A DNA stretch of 64,000 bases from NCBI GenBank assembly GCA_963675135.1, contig OY776119.1, positions 13,862,955-13,926,954 of the forward strand. Reading direction: 5' to 3'. This document shows positions 21,548 to 32,745 of this stretch, piece after piece. The notes beneath the pieces are model-generated. The model did no database searches and had not been told where the DNA came from. It saw only the letters and a program-made list of their open reading frames with translations. The position numbers were made by a program, and so were the translations under genes. The stretch is from Galeopsis tetrahit. Lineage: Eukaryota > Streptophyta > Magnoliopsida > Lamiales > Lamiaceae. Positions within the stretch are counted from its first letter, which is position 1, and every line of letters starts with the position of its first letter.

Positions 21548-22322
21548 CTATGTATTTCTTTTTCTTTTTTAATTTCTTATCTAGTCAAGGATTAATTATT
21601 GGACGTCTTTTGATCATTTGAATCAAATTCATTAATTACACCATAATTGAAGAATAATTAATAGAGGAAATTTGGGTGCTGGCCGGAAGTAATTAGCTAG
21701 GAACAAAAACTACACTCATGATTTTTTCTGGATTAACAACGTACTCTATTTCTTAATTGATAATATATATTACGTACAAGTTATTTGCCTGACCAAAAAA
21801 AACAAACCTTCCATCATCATCAAAGACGGACTTTTAGCTAGTGAAGCAAATCTAAAAAACATGTGGTTCTTGCGAATAAGGAGCATGTCATTACATACAC
21901 GTGCAATGAAATAATTCAACTTCTAGTAATATGATAATTATTAGAATAAAAACATTTCTATCCTTATATTTCATTTTTTATTCGTAATTATCCGTCCGGT
22001 TAGTACTCTATACAAGGGCTAACAATGAATATGTATCGAAAAATCTCTTTGTTTATGTTGTATTTAATATGTAACTCGTGAAAATCCAATCAGGAGAATA
22101 GTCAGAGCGTTCCAAATCTAAAAAAAATCCTTAAATACATTAGATTAAATTAAGAAGCTATATATGCGGCTCGTCCGAATTATCCTTAGTCGAATAAGAA
22201 TGGAAGAAAAATTCAGTTTCTTGTTATATGAATAATAAATAGATTGTTTACTAAGTTTCTTGTAGTATGAAAGTGGTTTTAATAAATAGATTGACATCAT
22301 TCATTAAGTATGATAAAACATT
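21548..22322. other. Gene-free flank
   Basis: AT-rich 3' flank followed at 21,863 by the recurrent box and local repeats. No further domain is seen. Equivalent in unit B 41,007-41,781. Confidence 0.4.
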
Positions 22323-22380
22323 CACTACAAAAAATGCGTTGATTTGCGACAAAATTTTGGTCGTCTAAAAAACGACTGAG
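22323..22380 (+). mobile_element. CACTA-like end
   Basis: CACTACAAAAAATGCGTTGA followed by TTTGCGACAAAATTTTGGTC. Same family as 15,221, 18,693 and 24,238. Confidence 0.5.
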
Positions 22381-24719
22381 AATCTTCTTTGTCAAATGGC
22401 CCTTCAACCTTTCTTCCCACGTCAAACATCAATCCTGTCATACTCTGCTACAGTGGACGATTGGAGAGACACATAAGGAAAGGGGTGAGAGAATATCCCT
22501 AATTCAGAATACAATGAATCATTACAATCCTGGAGGGCTTGAATTAGCACGAATTTCAAAATTAGTTTGATATAAAGTTCATTTAAGTTCATTAAAATTT
22601 CAAAACAGATACACATTTAGAATTCTTAATAGAGGGCTTGAACCTACAAATTCCAGGAGGTTCACAACCAACGTCCCTGAAAACTCTTTGATTCGTGCGA
22701 ATAAGAAGAGAAGCCACGTCATTCAACCTCTAGTAATATGCAAGTTATTATAATAAATATATTACTAACTATTATTATGTACAAAAAAACATTAAAATAA
22801 ATTAAAACATTTTTAAGATTGACTAATCAACCGGATTTTAACAACCTGTACTATCCTGATATTTCATTTTTTTCTCATAATTATCAGTGCGGTTAGTACT
22901 TTGTAGAAGGACTAACAATGAATATGTATCGAAAAACCTCTTTCTTTATGCTATATTTTGTGACTCGTGAAAATCCAATCAGGAGAGTAATCAGATCCTT
23001 CCATATCTAAAAAAATATTATCAAACCTTAAATACATTAGATTAAATTAAGAAGCTATACGACTCGTGCGAATAAGGTGCAATGTTCAAGTTAAAAAAAT
23101 TACTCCTGAACTGGTAGAAAAAGGTACAAAAGAGTTCTGTTGAGCTAAGGATCAGAGAATCTTCGGTCGAATAAGAAAGGAAGAAAAATGACTGATGTCC
23201 AAGTTCAAGAGATTCCCCCGATGCATCTAGAGGGACAACGATACGTAGATTGTGGAGTTGAATTCACCGTTGTTGATTGATAGCTCAAGACGGTCTACTG
23301 ATGGTACTCCAGATCAATCCAGAGCAAATGGCAAAACAAAATGTTGAGTATAAGTATGTATCATTATATTGATTAATCAATGGAAGTCTTCCAAAGGATT
23401 ATTTTGAATATAACGTTAAGATTTTTTTACCGTTGTGAATATAAAAAAGATTTTTAAATTTAAAGACCACTCACAACAGTCCAATGCACACTGACGCGCG
23501 TGACAGGCACACCTCTTTCCCGTCATCAACAGTCGCGCGGAAGGCAATTGAGAGGGGTGATCAATTTGAAAATGGCACCCCATGAACTCTTCTTATTTCC
23601 TAGTTCTCTCTATTTTCTTTAATAACCATAATATTTCTATTAATGCTTAATAAAAAAAATTACTTTGAGAAAAAACTGTATCTTTTACAACATTATAGCT
23701 CGGTAATTCGAAGCACCTGCAAAATATGTTGCGTAGAGTTCTAATATGAGCACTCACAGTGCCGGTCAAGAATTTAATAAGAACGAGGTTCATATTTTTC
23801 AACCATCCGTGCGATTATTATTATGTTGACTAATAAAGAAAAAATTCCGAAAAACCTAATTGTTGATGTTACATTTTGTGACTCGTACAAATTTAAGTAG
23901 GAGGATAATCTTATCATTTCAAATCTCAAAAATTATGTCTCAAACTTTAAATACGTTAGAAAAATCAAGAAACTTTGGGACTCGTGCAAAAAAAAGAAAC
24001 TTAGGGAATGAATATAAACCTCACAGTAACAGAAAAATTGAAGCCAAAATTCAATGAATTAATTGTTACAATATATAGCCAATGAATTATCACAGTACCC
24101 ATTACAAAACGATTTAACATGAATAATCACCCGTGCGATTATTACTCCGTAGAAGGACTAAGAATGAACATGTTTCAAAAAACTTATTTGTTTACGTTAT
24201 ATTTTTGTAACTCAATGAAGAGGATTATCTGATTATTCACTACAAAATACGCGTTGATTTGCGACAAAATTTTGGTCGTCTCACAAAATGCGCTGAGAAT
24301 CTTCTTTGTCAAATGGCACTTCCACCTTTCTTCTCACGTTAAATTAGATCAATTCCACCTTTCTTTGTCAAACATTTGCCAGTTTTTTAATTAATTGAAG
24401 TCTTCCAAATCTTAAAAAAGTATATGTATCAAACCTTAAATAGATTAGATAAAATCAATAAAAAAACGTGACTCGTGCGAATAAGGAGCAATGTCATTAC
24501 ATACACAATGAATAATTTAATTCCTAATTACATGAAAGTTATTATCTACATATCTATTATTACATTTTGACCATCAGATCAACCAGATTTTAACACCTTG
24601 TACTATCCTGATCTTTCTAGCTATTTTTCGTATTCATCCGTGCTAGCTGTTATTTCTCTGTAGATTTCACAGATGCAATTTTCAGTAATGATTCCAGATC
24701 AAACACTTTCAAGTTTCTA
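22381..24719. other. Repeat mosaic without genes
   Basis: Three recurrent boxes, a copy of the 16,290-16,560 segment at 23,740-24,000, and another CACTA-like end at 24,238. No coding region is recognised. Equivalent in unit B about 41,840-44,178. Confidence 0.45.
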
Positions 24720-24728
24720 AATGATCAC

Positions 24729-25141
24729 TTGAAAAAAACAACCAAAAATCACAATATCTCTGAAACAAACATACAAACAAAATACTTTAATGTAAGATCA
24801 AAACGTTTATTTAATGGCAAGGAGAAACAAGTAGAAGGTCGCCATCACGAATGTGTTTCCACCCACATAAAGATGTTTCAATCACACGAGATTTTAATGT
24901 TGCAATTCTTTCAAATAGGCCAAAAACATCAGATTCCAGAAAATTATATATTCTACACTTGTATGAACCACCTCTCATTCAGGAAGCAAGGACATCAATA
25001 AATTTAATGTTTCGATTACACCTTCCTCGTGAATCACAACTTCGAAATCACGAATTCTGTCCATTCCTAGTGACTTACGACGAGCCGAGGGACAGGATCT
25101 ATACTATTCTCTATGTCTTGTTAATCCCATCGTTTAATTAG
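24729..25141 (+). other. Unrecognised open stretch shared with 8.5 kb
   Basis: Two overlapping plus-strand frames (90 codons from 24,729; 96 codons from 24,851) are open, and the minus strand is partly open too. The segment resembles 8,520-8,815 with indels that break frames, so coding constraint is not evident. No domain is recognised. Unit B copy 44,188-44,600 is identical in translation. Confidence 0.3.
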
Positions 25142-26956
25142 ATACCTCTTTCTCATTACATATACTACAAGATTTGAACTTTTTTGGCAAAAAGGACAAA
25201 AATTGACAACAAAGGACTGTAATTGGATTCAGTCAAAGACGCATGAAGATTTGCGAAGTTAACTCCATGTTTGACTCATACAAATTCAATCATGGGTAGT
25301 CTGATCATTCCAAATCTTAAATACATTAGACAAAATCAGGAAACCATGTGACTCGTGCGAATAATGTGCGATGTCATTACTCACATAATGAATAATTCAA
25401 TTTCTTGTAATTTTAAATTTATTTTGATAAATTGATTACTATGCAATACTTAGTAGGATAAAACATTGAAATATAATATTTTGAAGTAGAGGGCAAGGTC
25501 TGATATGAAGGGAATCAATTGGTCATCTCAAAAACGTGTTGAGAATCTTCTTTGTCAAATGGCACTTCCACCTTTCTTCCCACGTCAAACATCAATCCTG
25601 TCGTACTCGCTTCACTGCTACCGTGCTTCCACCAAACCCAAAACTACAAGAAATAATATGTTTGAATTACAAAAAACTCGCATTAGATTTTTTTGAATTA
25701 TTTGAATTTTAGGTATTTCAATTTTGACTTTATTTTGAAAATATTTAGCTCTATGTGTTACAATCCATATTTGAAATTGAAACGACGAGAAAAACTAATT
25801 TAAGAAAATAATGGGATTCTAAAATGGACCCAGTGTTGTCTTTGTCTCTGCAAAGTACGTACCAACTGGAATGGGCCCTTGTTTGACCATTTTCTTTCAG
25901 TTTTTGGGTTTTGGAGCCAATTCTTGAATTTTATTTTTTTAATTTTCAAATCCTAGTTTGAATCTTTTATCCATCACTCTTTTAATACAATGTCTTTAAT
26001 GATAATATTATTGTGGGAAATCTCGTTTAGACCGCTGTTTTTCCTTAAATAATGTTATATTACTAGTCATTACAGTTAATAATAATAATTTATATATCGA
26101 CCTTAAAAAAATCACAAAAAATCAAGAAAAAATGTGAATCGTGCAAGTTAGGAGCATTAATGTTCAACATATATTTTTTAAAAAGAAAACAATTCGAATC
26201 GTGCAAGTCAAAAAAATATGAAAAAAATCCTTTTTCAAATATATTAATGACCTTTTTTTGGAATGGTCAAAGGAAGAGTGGAAAAGGAAGGTTGGAAAAG
26301 AAAAGTAAAAAGAGAAGGAAAAGAGAAAAATATGTTCCTTAATTCTATAAAAAATGAGAAATGCGACCAACTATATGAAACGAAGAGAGTATTAAATAGG
26401 ATAAAACATTGAAATATAATATTTTTGAAGTAGAGGGCAAGATCTGATATGAAGGGAATCAATTTTTGATTTAACATCCGCACTGTGGCTGATAATCTTC
26501 TTTGTCAAAAGGCACTTCCACCTTTCTTCCCACGTCAAATATGCCATACTCGCCCCCCTACTATGGGCGAATGAATTGGTTTCTTAAGTATTGAGAACTT
26601 GTCGAACGCTATCGATTTCACAAAGAATATTGTTGAATTTGAAGAACGATGATTGGAGATTTATGTGTTTGTGCACGCTGTGCGAAAATAATAGAGGGAG
26701 AGAGTCAGCCGTCCCTTCTTGCTTGTACAAGTATATGTATGTTATTATAATAAATAGATTACTATCCTTATATTTCATTTTTTTATGCCTAATTATCCGC
26801 ACGGTTAGTACTCTGTAGAAGGACTAACAATGAATATGTGTCGAAAAATCTCTTTTTCTTTATATTGTATTTTCTAACTAGTGCAAATCCAATAAAGTGA
26901 ATAATCAGAGCATTCTAAATATAAAAAAAACTATGTATCAAACCTTGAATACATTA
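25142..26956. other. Gene-free stretch
   Basis: Recurrent box at 25,349, then a stretch (25,690-26,160) found once per unit with no domain, purine-rich DNA near 26,260-26,330, and further repeat segments. Nothing recognisable as a gene. Equivalent in unit B 44,601-46,415. Confidence 0.4.
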
Positions 26957-27238
26957 TGTAAAGGGTAATATAAAGTAGTGTGCTTATACTAAACACAATA
27001 AACATGTATTGTTTCCTTTTGTAACTTCCCTTTGTTAGTTAGTTTGAATAGTTAGTGGTTAGTTAGTAACTACTAGTTGTTACTTAGTCTATAAATATAG
27101 ATTAGGGTCTTTTGTATTCCTTATGCACTTTATGCATTTTAGCATTGTAAACATTGTAACACTCCATATATGAAATACATTTTGTTTTGTATTTCCTTCT
27201 TTACAATTATTAGATGAGTGTGTGTTTATATCTCTACA
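26957..27238 (+). repeat. 5' LTR of the TRIM-like element
   Basis: 282 bp, TGTAAAGGGTAATATAAAGT to TTATATCTCTACA. Contains TATAAATATAG near 27,092 as a likely TATA box. Confidence 0.93.
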
Positions 27239-27251
27239 TGGTATCGGAGCT
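27239..27251 (+). other. Primer-binding site, initiator tRNA-Met type
   Basis: TGGTATCGGAGCT directly abuts the 5' LTR, close to the usual TGGTATCAGAGC complement of initiator tRNA-Met. Confidence 0.85.
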
Positions 27252-27646
27252 ATGTATTGATTTATTTATGATCGATTAAACAAGTTTTTCGATCTAGATA
27301 TGTTTCCGCAATTCGGTATGCATGGATTTTCGAATTTCTTGAGTCTTTATACTCATTTCTGCCAAATCTTTGATGGATTTGGATTTCTATCATTTGTTTT
27401 CTTCTTTCTCTTTTTGAGATTGTTCTTTACGGGTTTTATGCTCGTGAATTTTTGGATTCGATTTTATCTTGATTCGAATCCTTCTTTCAGTTTCTTGAGT
27501 TTTATACTCATTTCTTTGCGAGTTTTATGCTCGTGAGTTTTATATTCGATTTCATGTTGATTCGAAATCGATTTTTCGTGTATATCACGATTCCATTTTT
27601 TTTTTTGAATATTTGTGGAATTCTCACCACGGATTGGATGAATTCG

Positions 27647-27751
27647 ATTATTGGTGTCTATGATGGACATGGAGGTAAGGTAGTTGCCAAATTCTGTGCA
27701 AAGTACCTTCATCAACAAGTACTCAAGAATGAAGCATATGTGGCTGGTGGA
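27647..27751 (+). pseudogene. Captured PP2C exon fragment (unit A)
   Basis: Codons from 27,647 read IIGVYDGHGGKVVAKFCAKY then LHQQVLKNEAYVAGG, the conserved motif of plant PP2C phosphatases in which the DG of VYDGHGG binds metal. Only about 35 codons are present and no other PP2C motif follows. The surrounding open frame (27,527-27,865) is a chance extension through TRIM sequence with no ATG of its own gene. It is in sense orientation relative to the LTRs and could be read in an element transcript. Confidence 0.85.
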
Positions 27752-27853
27752 TTTCTGTGTTGTTTTCGGTCGATTCTCGACGTTTGGAGATTGATCATCA
27801 CTCACATTGTCAAAATGAGGTTGATTGACATCCACTCTCATTTTGAGGGGGGG

Positions 27854-28126
27854 TGTAAAGGGTAATATAAAGTAGTGTGCTTATACTAAACACAATAAAC
27901 ATGTATTGTTTCCTTTTGTAACTTTCCTTTGTTAGTTAGTTTGAATAGTTAGTGGTTAGTTAGTAACTACTAGTTGTTACTTAGTCTATAAATATAGATT
28001 AGGGTCTTTTGTATTCCTTATGCATTTTAGCATTGTAAACATTGTAACACTCCATATATGAAATACATTTTGTTTTGTATTTCCTTCTTTACAATTATTA
28101 GATGAGTGTGTGTTTACATCTCTACA
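27854..28126 (+). repeat. 3' LTR of the TRIM-like element
   Basis: 273 bp; lacks the 9-bp ACTTTATGC-type repeat unit present in the 5' LTR at about 27,125 and has TTTACATCTC for TTTATATCTC. Confidence 0.93.
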
Positions 28127-29886
28127 CATTAGATTAAATTAAGAAGCTATGCGACTCGTGCGAATAAGGAGCAATGTCCAAGTAAACAAATGTCTACTGA
28201 ACTGGAAGAGAAAGGTACAAAAGAGTTTGTTGAGCTAAGGAGAGAATCTTCGGTCGAATAAGAATGGAAGAAATATGACTGATGTCCAAGTTCAAGAGTC
28301 CCCCGATGCATCTAGAGGGACAACGATTGAAGTTGACCACACAGTTGAAGGTCAAGTAATTTTTTGAAGTACAGAGAACTGAGTTTGTTGATGAGCCACT
28401 TTCTAGGTGGATTGTGGAGTTGAATTCACCATTTCAATAATGTATCAAACCTTAAATACACCGGATCAAGCAAAGAAATTACTATGTGGCTCGTGCGCGC
28501 GAGTAAGGAGCGATGTCATTACTCACACAATATATAATTCAGTTTGTTGTAATATGAATGTATATATATAAATGTCACATGTGTGTTGATCTGTTTGGAG
28601 ACTGTACCTGCTATTACAGGTAAAAGGACCATTTTCAAAATTTGAGAATATTTACTGGAATGAAATATAAATGTGTAATGCGTCTGGACTAGATTAATTG
28701 AAAAATATTTAATCCCTTATTTTATTGACTAGATCATCTCCACACACCTATTTATACAGTAGCAACATACTTAGCTGTGGAGAATTGGAAACCGTTACTA
28801 ACTAACTTTACAATTACTAACAATAGAGACTCGCCTATTTAATAATAAAAAGAAAAGGCGAAATACAAGTAGAAATCAGTGAGCAAACAAACCATCTCTG
28901 AACACATGTACCAGGGATTGAAATCAAAGAGCAAAACTTGTCAAAACAGAAAATTAGAATCGCGGTGTATACATTAATATTGCTAACATTATAATTCCCA
29001 ATAATAGTAACACTAATATAATAGAGAGACCATTGCTGCATGCGTCGAGACAAGATTTCATAGGAAATATTTGTGCTTCACACATTATAAATCCCAATAA
29101 TAGTAACATTCATATTGCTATATAGTATTTGTGACTCTTACAAATTTAAGTAGGAGGATACTCTAATCATTTTAGATTTAAAAAATTATGCCTCAAACTT
29201 TAATTACGTTAGAAAAATCAAGAAACTTTGTGTCTCGTGCGATAAAAGGGCAATGTCAATATTCACATGTGGCATATATAATTCAGTGTCTTCTAATATG
29301 AGAGTTATTCTAATAAATACATTTTTATTTCTTATTAATATAATGTTCTGAATTGGAGGGTAATGCATGTTTGACATGAAGCGGAAATCGGGAAAGGGAT
29401 AATAGATCCCTAATATATAGCAAATGAATTAGCACTGAAACTTAGGGAGTGAATATAAACCTCAACCGTAACAGAAAATGAAATTGAATTCGTGTTTAAA
29501 CATATAATTAACGCCACAAAGGATCCCCTATTTCAATTCGTGTTTCCTTGCATTCAATATAAGTCGCATGCTAATTAATAATGTTATTGCATACATGTGT
29601 AGCATATTGATTATTCAGAATACATTGAATTATACTGGGAAGTCATTGGAGTGGATAATTTGACCGTGCGAATATGTATCAAACCTTAAATATATTATAT
29701 AAAATCAAGAAGCTATGTGACTCGTGCGAATAAGGAGCAATGTCATTACACGCACAATGAATAATTTCTAACAATATGAAAGTTGTTATAACAAATAAAT
29801 AGATTACTATCTATTATTTAACTCAATATATTTCCTTGACAACGTATAACGATTGACTTTAACATAAACTTCATTTTTCTTGACAG
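28127..29886. other. Repeat mosaic without genes
   Basis: Recurrent boxes at 28,153, 28,487, 29,231 and 29,719. The part 28,275-28,440 shares segments with 17,920-18,050 and 23,200-23,345. No domain is recognised. Confidence 0.45.
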
Positions 29887-30250
29887 GTTGCTCTTTTCTA
29901 TGAAGATGGCCGCCCTGTTGATTGTAAGGGTGTCGGTAGGAAAGTTCTTGACAGCGTTCGGGATACCTATGAAAGTGAATTGGGAGGCAAGGAATTCGCT
30001 TATGATGGGGAGAAAAGTTTATTCACTGTTACGTCTAGTAGGTGTGTATGGTATCTGCTATTTCAGTTTGCTGCTTTCAGAAACAATGGGAATTCAAGCC
30101 CATGAAATGCGAGCCCTAATGACAGTGATAGGAAACGGTTAAGACGCCAGGAAACCTTCAAAGTGGAGATAAGCTTTTCTGCTAAGATTCCTATGTAGGC
30201 CATTGCAAATGCTTTACGGGGCCAGGAAAATTAAAATTCTACGGGTTTTG
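29887..30250 (+). pseudogene. AGO4-clade Argonaute relic (unit A)
   Basis: Exon 1 from 29,887 after CTTGACAG: VALFYEDGRPVDCKGVGRKV, LDSVRDTYESELGGKEFAYD, GEKSLFTV then directly TSSR at 30,041. Compared with 5,569-5,672, the 17 residues GSLPRNKLEFTVVLEDV are missing, an in-frame 51-bp loss between GTT repeats. The intron has shrunk to 39 bp (30,042-30,080). Exon 2 reads NNGNSSP, then a stop (TGA) that is a glycine codon in unit B, then the TFKVEISFSAKIPM part, with a second stop (TAG, for Gln) before AIANALRGQEN. PAZ and PIWI are absent. Confidence 0.9.
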
Positions 30251-30417
30251 AAAACAGGACCAAAATTGATTCAGACAAAGACGCATGAAGATTTGCAAAG
30301 TTCAATCATGGGCAGTAGTATTCTGATCATTCCAAATGTTACAATTTATGCATCAAATCTTAAATACATTAGACTAAATCAAGAAACCATGTGACTCGTG
30401 CAAATAATGAATAATTA

Positions 30418-30960
30418 AGTTTTATCAATTTCTGTCTCGGATTGATGTTCGCGACTCCCAAGCCCAATTGGTGTCACGATATTTGAGTGTCCTGAAACCT
30501 GCCATCCAAGACACACTCACTCTGCTCGCCCCCTTGTCAGTCTCAGAGGCTCATCAGTGGGCACTACTGCTCGAACAACAGTATGCTCGTCGCCCCAGCG
30601 GGTCAGAGAGCATCCCTGGTCGCTTCCAGCCCACGACTCCTTCCTCGGCAGCCGCCTAGCGACCACGCCAAACTGGCCCTACAACCATAGGACCAATATC
30701 TAGTTCTTCATCCTTACGTTGTTTCGGTTGTGGCGAGGTCGACCATCGCCGATCCGCTTGACCACATGCTCGACAACAAGCACTACTAATGGATGAGTGG
30801 GAGACCACTGACTACGATGCACCCCCTATATACGATGCAGATATGATAGATGACCTGCCCGAGGAACATGTAGAGGGAGACGTTGGTCACCTACTTGTCA
30901 TCCGTTGAGCTTGCCTACCCCTAAAAGCCCCTCAGCAACCGACGCCCAACGCCACCAGTA
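30418..30960 (+). pseudogene. Gypsy gag C-terminal relic with broken zinc knuckle
   Basis: The frame reads LVSRYLSVLKPAIQDTLTLL, APLSVSEAHQWALLLEQQYA, a Pro/Ser linker, a stop, then CFGCGEVDHRRSA followed by a stop where the last Cys of the CCHC knuckle should be (TGA for TGC-type codon, about 30,759). An acidic tail (YDADMIDDLPEEHVEGDVGH) leads to the protease. Retroelement gag packages the RNA; this copy cannot. Confidence 0.8.
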
Positions 30961-31300
30961 CATATTCTCATCCACCTGCACTATTGACGGTAAAGTTTGT
31001 CATTTTATTATCGATTCGGGATCGTGTTAAAATTTGATTGTTGCTGATGTTGTTAGTAAACTAAATTTCACTTCTGAGCCGCACCAATCCCCTTATAATT
31101 TGGCATGGATTCAACGTGGTAATTTGATAACAATTTATCATCGTGTGTTAGTGTCTTTTTCTATTGGCCAAAAGTACAGGGATTGAGTTTGGTGCGACGT
31201 GGTGCCCATAGATGTGTGCCACTTACTACTCGATCGCCCATGGCAGTTTGATCGTTATGTGGTTCATGATGGGAGATTAAACACCCATAGTTTAATTTTT
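30961..31300 (+). pseudogene. Gypsy aspartic protease relic
   Basis: CTIDGKVCHFIIDSGSC then a stop near 31,027. The IIDSGS stretch is the retropepsin active-site motif (DSG/DTG). Downstream in the same frame: VADVVSKLNF, VVPIDVCHLLLDRPWQFDRY, which is the LLGRPW-like flap-end motif. Two or more stops. Confidence 0.8.
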
Positions 31301-31315
31301 TAAGGAGCATGAATA

Positions 31316-32745
31316 GTGTTTCACTCTTCGACACCCTCCCCCGTACCGTCGAAAGCATTAGTGCTCGTCCTCGCCAAAGAAGATTTCTTGAGGGAATTGA
31401 CATCCTCGCAGTGGTGTATGTTGATTATGGGGGTGGATGCTCCCAAGCACGATCATGTTATCCCTCCATATATACAGGTTTTGATTGATGAGTTTGCAGA
31501 TATCTTCCCCAGTACATTACCACACGGGGTACCACCTTTTCGCGACATTCAACATCAGATTGATTTGGTCCTAGGTGCGTCTCTCCCGAACCGTTCAAAT
31601 TACCGGATGAGCCCAATAGAGCATGTTGAATTGTGGCGACAAGTTAAGGACCTCCTTCACTGGGGAGTTGTTCGTCAAAGTTTGAGCCCCTGTGATGTGC
31701 CCGCCCTACTCATTCCAAAGAAAGATAATTCGTGGAGGATGTGTGTTGATAGTCAGGCTATCAATAAAATTATGGTTCGTTATCGGTTTCCTATTCCTAG
31801 ATTGGACAACCTGTTAGATCAATTGAGCGGTGCATTCTATTTTTGCAAGCTCGACCTCCGCAATGGCTATCATCAGATTTGGATTCACCCCGGCGATGAG
31901 TGGAAGACAGTTTTTAAGACTCGAGAGGGCCTATTTGAATGGTTGGTTATCCCTTTTGGATTGTCGAACGCACCAAGCACGTTCATGTGAGTAATGAATC
32001 AAGAATTGCACGCCTTAATTGGTTCTTGTGTGGTCATGTACTTTGACGACATCTTGGTTTACAGTAGGACTAAAGGGGAGCATATGTTGCACTTACGGTC
32101 GTTTCTTTTGATTTTACGCGAGGAGAAGTTTTACGCCAAGAAGTGTTTGTTTTGTGTGGAATCTGTGTTGTTTTTGGGCAATATCATCTCGTCGAGGGGT
32201 ATTCAGGTCGATAAGTCTAAAATCACCGCCATATGGGATTGGCCTCAACCGACCACCATCACTGAGGCGAGGAGCTTTCATGGTCTCGCCTCGTTTTATC
32301 GTCGGTTCATTGCCCACTTCAGCTCGATTACGACACCGATCACGGACTGCATTGACCGAAAACCCTTCGTTTGGACATGGGATGCGACAGGAGCTTTCGA
32401 CACCACTAAACAGATTTTTATTAGGGCCCCGATCTTGCTACTACCCAACTTTAATAAACCATTTGAACTTTCTTGTGATGCGTCTAAGACTGGGATAGGG
32501 GATGTTTTGAGCCAACATGGTCGTCTGGTTGCTTATTTCAGCGAGCAGCTCGCTGGTGCTCATTCACAATATAACGTGTATGACGTGGAATTCTATGCAG
32601 TTGTTCGGGAGTGAGGCATTGGCGTCATTATTTATTTCAGACGTAATTTGTTTTATACTCCGACCATGAGGCATTACGACATCTCTCCACGCAGAATAAT
32701 TTGTCTGCTCACCATGCTTCGTGGGTGGCCTACTTACAATAGTTA
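31316..32745 (+). pseudogene. Gypsy reverse transcriptase and RNase H relic (unit A)
   Basis: The open frame to 31,987 carries the RT fingers: FADIFPSTLPHGVPPFRDIQ, PALLIPKKDNSWRMCVDSQA, FCKLDLRNGYHQIWI, FGLSNAPSTFM. A single TGA at 31,988 (normally Arg) interrupts, and the frame continues to 32,614 with VVMYFDDILVYSR (catalytic FDD intact), FLGNIISSRGIQVD, then RNase H FELSCDASKTGIGDVLSQHG and QYNVYDVEFYAVVRE before a stop. DHEALRHLSTQNNLSAHHAS follows in another frame up to the solo LTR. Most of the catalytic residues are retained but nonsense and frameshift changes kill it. Confidence 0.92.

Larger units (their letters stand above)
26957..28126 (+). mobile_element. Complete miniature LTR retrotransposon (TRIM-like) carrying a PP2C fragment, unit A
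   Basis: A 1,170-bp element with all structural hallmarks: 5' LTR 26,957-27,238, primer-binding site at 27,239, polypurine tract GAGGGGGGG at 27,845-27,853, 3' LTR 27,854-28,126, and a perfect 5-bp target duplication CATTA on both sides (26,952-26,956 and 28,127-28,131). The 615-bp interior has no gag or pol, so it is non-autonomous and must have used proteins of another element. The interior holds a piece of a protein phosphatase 2C gene in plus orientation. LTRs differ by a 9-bp indel and a few substitutions, so insertion is not brand new. Confidence 0.93.
107..30410. repeat. Dispersed CTCGTGCGAATAAGGAGC box family
   Basis: A box reading about CTCGTGCGAATAAGGAGC followed by AATGTCATTACTCACA recurs near 107, 2,636, 8,949, 9,323, 10,400, 10,835, 12,886, 13,580, 14,331, 16,027, 16,714, 18,157, 18,402, 20,461, 21,863, 22,690, 23,060, 24,471, 25,349, 28,153, 28,487, 29,231 and 29,719, and again at the matching places in unit B. 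It is usually preceded by a TAAATACATTAGA...AAATCAAGAAAC stretch and followed by AATGAATAATTCAATTTC. All copies are on the plus strand. Spacing is irregular (about 0.2-2 kb), so this is not a simple satellite. The family is not recognised; a decayed non-autonomous transposon or shared intron-derived sequence are both possible. Confidence 0.75.

Noticed and set aside
27464..27841. 125-codon minus-strand frame in the TRIM-like element
   Set aside because: Opposite to the PP2C exon and across non-coding TRIM sequence; a shadow.
31316..32614. Active gypsy element
   Set aside because: The RT catalytic FDD is intact, but TGA at 31,988, stops in gag and protease, frameshifts in integrase, a solo LTR inside and no flanking LTRs rule out activity.
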